Notes under the pieces: model-generated
Told to the model about the DNA's origin: nothing
Databases searched by the model: none
The model's input: the letters and a program-made list of their open reading frames with translations, nothing else
NCBI RefSeq assembly: GCF_003286085.1
Contig: NW_020825354.1
Span: 310,001-374,000, forward strand
Length of the DNA stretch: 64,000 bases
Reading direction: 5' to 3'
Source: Drosophila persimilis
Taxonomy: Eukaryota > Arthropoda > Insecta > Diptera > Drosophilidae
Translations under genes and position numbers: made by a program
Shown here: positions 60,145 to 64,000 of the stretch, piece by piece
How positions within the stretch are numbered: position 1 is the stretch's first letter
Layout of the letters: the number at the start of each line of letters is the position of its first letter

Positions 60145-62330
60145 CTCGGGTGTACGCTTTCAACTGTCTGAAAATCGTATAAATAATTTCGTGGCTTCTT
60201 TTCCTTTGCCACTTTTGAAGTAAGCACTACCGAAAATGATTACAAACTTTTCCAAATGACATCGTAAAAAGTTAAATAAGTTTTTAGCAGCAACTCGAAC
60301 AACACCAACAGCAACACCAACACCAACACCAACACCAACAAAAATAAAAACAAAAACAAGTAACAAGTAAAAGTGGCAGCAACAAGACTGTAAGACGACT
60401 CGATAAGTGCTAGAAAATTCCATGCGTAATTGCATTCTGAATATTTATTCGTTGGAGCAGCACCAACTTCTCCCTCTGTCCACTCCCCACCACTGCACAG
60501 TGGTTGCACTTATACTCATATACATATATATATACAGATACCGAACCAAAATACTTCCCGTGGACATATCGAGCTACAATTTTTAGGTTGATGCAGACTA
60601 AAACTGTAGTTTTTTCGCTGTTTATACATATTTAATATTAAGTAAAACCTCTAAGGCGATAAAACCGCTTGTATATACATACATACATGGGTTTCGGAAG
60701 ATCGAGGATTCGTTGGATATCAGAAGACCGCAAATATCAGCGTGTCTAGAAAGCTGGTCAGTCCTCGTTGTTGCCATTCTGTCAAAGCAATTCTAATGTT
60801 TTACAAATTTAATTAATACATTTTTGGAACTCAGTCGGGCTGTCACATATCCGTTATCTTCAATGTCTTGCACCACGGCATCCAGCGCATTTTGAACATT
60901 TTTGAAAGGAGTACGGATTCGTCACACCAAATCTCTAAAACATGTTATCGGGAAATGCCTAGAAAATGAAACTACGCCAAAAAAAACAACAAAATAACCA
61001 AGAGATGTTGGTGTAAAGGGCAAAGGAGATCTTTGTAGTCTAAAATTGTTTAACAACACTGGCTAAACATACAGCTGATTGCTCAAACCTTACAGTGCTT
61101 TATTTGATTGGTTCCGAATCTAGCGATTCTGTCTAGATAAATAAGTTTCTATCATCATAAATTTGAGGTCAAGTGTTCATTGGCTGTTTTTCATGGTTCA
61201 AACAAAGTCGGATCTAGTTTTAACTTAAATTGTGGGTATGTATGTAATCATATGATCCGTGTACTTGTATGACCCTAAACAATAGGAGATGTATTTCGTG
61301 ATTCAGCCTTATCATTCATTCAAGAGGAGCCCAAGGCCAAGTGGACATTTACAATGATATTTTTCATCTAAGTGGCAAAAAACTTCCCAAAAAATGTGTC
61401 TTATTTGGATTATTAATGGCCCCTTTTCAGCTGCAAGAAGCTGAGAAATCCACTCCATGGTCCTTACTTATGTCCCATGGAGCCTGTTTGAGGAATTACA
61501 ATAAGAAATAAGATTCAGAAATCGAAGAAGCGTTACTGCTTACGTGTGTAGGACAGCAATACCTTGAATACCTCTAGAATTCAAAGCTCTAATGATATTT
61601 TTCAGCTGTAATATTCGAATTTTACTTGAAGAACCTGAAGACTACCTGAATCATTTCTGTGAGTTACTTAATTTTTAAAGGATAGAAAGTTATAAAATTA
61701 CGTTTTATCAAAGACTATTGTATAGTCTTTGGTTTTATTCTTTAACTGAACAGTGCTTCAAATTATAGGTGATCGAACTGGAATGATGAGGGTAAATGTG
61801 TACAAATACACTAACAACAATCGGACGGACATAAAAAAACATACAGAATTAGAAGAGTTTGAGAGTATTTTGTTTGTAGCTATATGTCTTGTCTATCCTG
61901 TGTACGTAAAATGAAAACATAAACTCAATTTGGACGTTAAAAGTACGAAAAGTGTATGCCAATATATCGGGCTGCACTATAAGAGCTTTTGCAACTTTGT
62001 TTCGTGCGCATACCTAAACGATTAAAACCCCATATAAACATTTGAGAGAGAGTGTAATGTGTAACAAAAGATCCATATACATCTGTACATGGATAGAAGC
62101 TTTACTGTGGGCAATCTGTGCTTCCTTTGGTGCCGTTTTCCTCGAATCTTTACAAATGAAACATTCAAAATTATGTCTATTTTGTATAATGTTAACCTGT
62201 CCTGCAACCGAGTCGTAATCAGTGTTATCATAGAAGATAGAACCAAATTCCTTTCTCCAGAAGCTCATACTTGTACTCCCGAAAAGCATTCGATTTTTTG
62301 TGTAGTCACGCATAGTTATACTAATTTAAA
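60145..62330. other. Intergenic, no gene recognised
   Basis: A CAACAC microsatellite (60301-60340) and otherwise AT-rich DNA. ORFs here are short, low-complexity or shadows. Confidence 0.4.
60301..60340. repeat. CAACAC microsatellite
   Basis: Imperfect run of CAACAC units ending in an A-rich tract. Confidence 0.8.
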
Positions 62331-62471
62331 ATGTCTTTAAAACGCAAAGCTCCACCAGCTCCAAAACGCACCATCGTACTCCGCAAGAATGCAAAGAGCT
62401 CAAAGACCCTGCTGTGGAATACATATTTAGAGCAGGGAACAATTAAGTTTGTTAAAGTTAAAAGTTTCTAG
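62331..62471 (+). CDS. Small basic ORF, 46 aa, possible
   Basis: ATG at 62331 to TAG at 62471. It is strongly basic at the start (M-S-L-K-R-K-A-P-P-A-P-K-R), contains LLWNTYLEQGTIKF and ends KVKSF. The ATG context (TAAAATGTC) is acceptable. It differs from its AT-rich surroundings in codon composition, but there is no family match and no intron evidence, so it may be chance or a fragment of a nuclear or ribosome-associated protein copy. Confidence 0.25.
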   Translation: MSLKRKAPPAPKRTIVLRKNAKSSKTLLWNTYLEQGTIKFVKVKSF

Positions 62472-64000
62472 CGACAACATTGTCTGCTCCGACCTTTTGT
62501 TTTCACATGGCTATTGTCACCCCAAATTCCGCCCCCTCCCCGCGTGCGGCTGTTTTCCACTTGGCCAACCGCACTAAGCCGTATCGCTTGCCTTGGCTGG
62601 ATGAACAAGGCTGCGGGGTACCAGTGGTAGTGGGGGCGAGTAGATAGCTGTACTCGTACGTGCTGTTGCGAAAGGCGTAAACTGTATTTTTATGAAACTG
62701 GGCAAACAATTACCCCCAGCGACTAGCGTCCGTTATGGGGGAGAGACAGGAGCAGATTGAGAGAAGTTGTTTGGGGTATCACACTCTCTGCTGGAGACAG
62801 AGACAGAGACAGGGAATTGGGAGATGAACAGCTGTACTGCCCACTCCACTCCTCTGGGCGAGTCAGTTACCCTATTTTGGGCTCGAGTCAATTAGAATAC
62901 TAATTTGTATGCAAATATTTGTGAATTGAATAAGGTTAAGTTTTTCTCGCCAGTGGTGTGTGTGTTCCCGTATCTGTTCCTGAGCTCGGTTTATTCGTCC
63001 CTTTGTTAGTCCTTTATTATGGTGACGTCCCGTGGCCGGAAATCCACTAAGAGCTAGCCGCGGAGAGGAGCAAAGGAAATTACCAGCATGATGGACTAAA
63101 ACAGCGGTGGGCATTCTGTTTGAACCACCACAGCAAAAATCCCCTATCAGCGCAACTCGAGCCGGTCATCACTGTGCTGCGTCATGCACACACAATATAT
63201 GTTGTTGTACAGTCGCAGTAGAAAACGTCGTGAAATTCTTAGGCAGATCTAGTGGAAAGGAAAATAGATTACAAAAAAAAAATGTCTTCAAGATGATAAT
63301 TTTCTGGAATCTTATTAAAGCTAGAAGAAGAAGAAGCTTAAATGGATTAATCCATTGAAATAAAGTTTTCTTTGTTATTTAATTTTTAATACTTATATAA
63401 TTATCAAAAAGTAATTAGTAACTTTTCTGTTTTTCAAATTATCTTTAGATTTAAAAGCTGGGCTGGTTGTTGGGCTTTGGAAGTGGTTGAAACGACCAAT
63501 CTAGCGACAGCCACGCTCTGAAATTTCATGCATTTGTGACTTCTCGGTGGTCTTCGCAATGTTATCCTATTCGTCTAATTTGTATTTCTAGTTGTTGCTT
63601 AATCAATTTCCAATAAAACTACGTACCAATTTCTTTTAATATCATAGACATATAATAAGATATAAATTATTTATAAAATCACACGTTTGTAACTCTTTGG
63701 ATTTTGAAAGAATGTTAGAAAAAATATAAATAAATAGAAAACAGACTTTTTGCAATCCGTTGACCCGTTGTATCCGGCACAGTTCTCCGTAGAACAGGAG
63801 GACGATATACCGAAAAGTGATGTATTGCCATCGTACTGAGTATCCCAGTACTAAATTATGATAAGGTAATGCAATCTATATATAAAACTTTATTTGCCGG
63901 TGAAAAAAAGTGTATAGGTTACAAATGTAAACAGAAGTTCTCTAAATAAATTTCTTTCGCTTAAGTTTAAATTACTTATGGTACCTGTCCAAATTTCTGC
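62472..64000. other. Right edge, no gene recognised
   Basis: Mixed composition. GC-richer 62500-62900 has a GAGACAGAGACAGAGACAG tract near 62797. The rest is AT-rich. Confidence 0.35.

Noticed and set aside
60160..60509. Minus-strand ORFs rich in Leu/Val near 60300
   Set aside because: They translate the CAACAC microsatellite and have no other support.

Overview
This is a eukaryotic, Drosophila-type window: short introns with GT...AG ends, many DINE-1/INE-1 (Helentron) copies, LOA-, R1- and I-clade LINE pieces, a Tc1/mariner element, and orthologue-like genes for Pkd2, an arthropod SMYD protein and condensin Barren. The DINE-1 sequence and Bilbo/TRIM-like LOA LINEs fit the obscura species group best. 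That placement is an inference from memory of repeat families, not a search.

Layout. Positions 343-22103 hold a tandem array of five units with 3.9-4.7 kb spacing. Each unit has a small three-exon gene on the + strand (here called gene C) embedded in fragments of a LOA-clade LINE and DINE-1. Gene C has a Motif-1-like promoter (GGTCACACTA), two short introns and a C-terminal half built from a 32-residue repeat present 1 to 5 times per copy. Four of the five copies are intact by splicing logic and one (unit 4) has lost a splice donor. A sixth, intact, inverted copy lies at 46320-47082. Positions 22104-26932 are nested repeats: two DINE-1 copies in tandem, an R1-clade LINE tail, and a Tc1 element inserted in it that is itself split by another DINE-1. 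Positions 27042-34713 hold ordinary genes: a MADF-BESS protein (minus strand) and a SMYD/SET-MYND protein whose first coding exon is probably 3.6 kb upstream. Positions 34900-40050 are repeats with a LINE endonuclease fragment and a broken copy of the Barren C-terminus. Positions 40277-43754 are a complete eight-exon polycystin-2 channel gene. After more DINE-1, the inverted gene C copy, and LINE and LTR-element debris, the right part (52370-60144, minus strand) holds two secreted cysteine-rich genes. One is 171 aa. The other is a predicted 1581-aa mucin whose 4.1-kb repeat exon has no start codon and is easily mistaken for a + strand ORF. The last 4 kb is mostly unassigned.

The two most interesting systems are the amplified, repeat-variable gene C family inside a transposon-derived array with inverted arms and an inverted distal copy, and the hidden mucin gene, which shares a cysteine pattern and intron phase with its neighbour. 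No function is known to me for either. All gene models are by eye from splice sites and reading-frame continuity.
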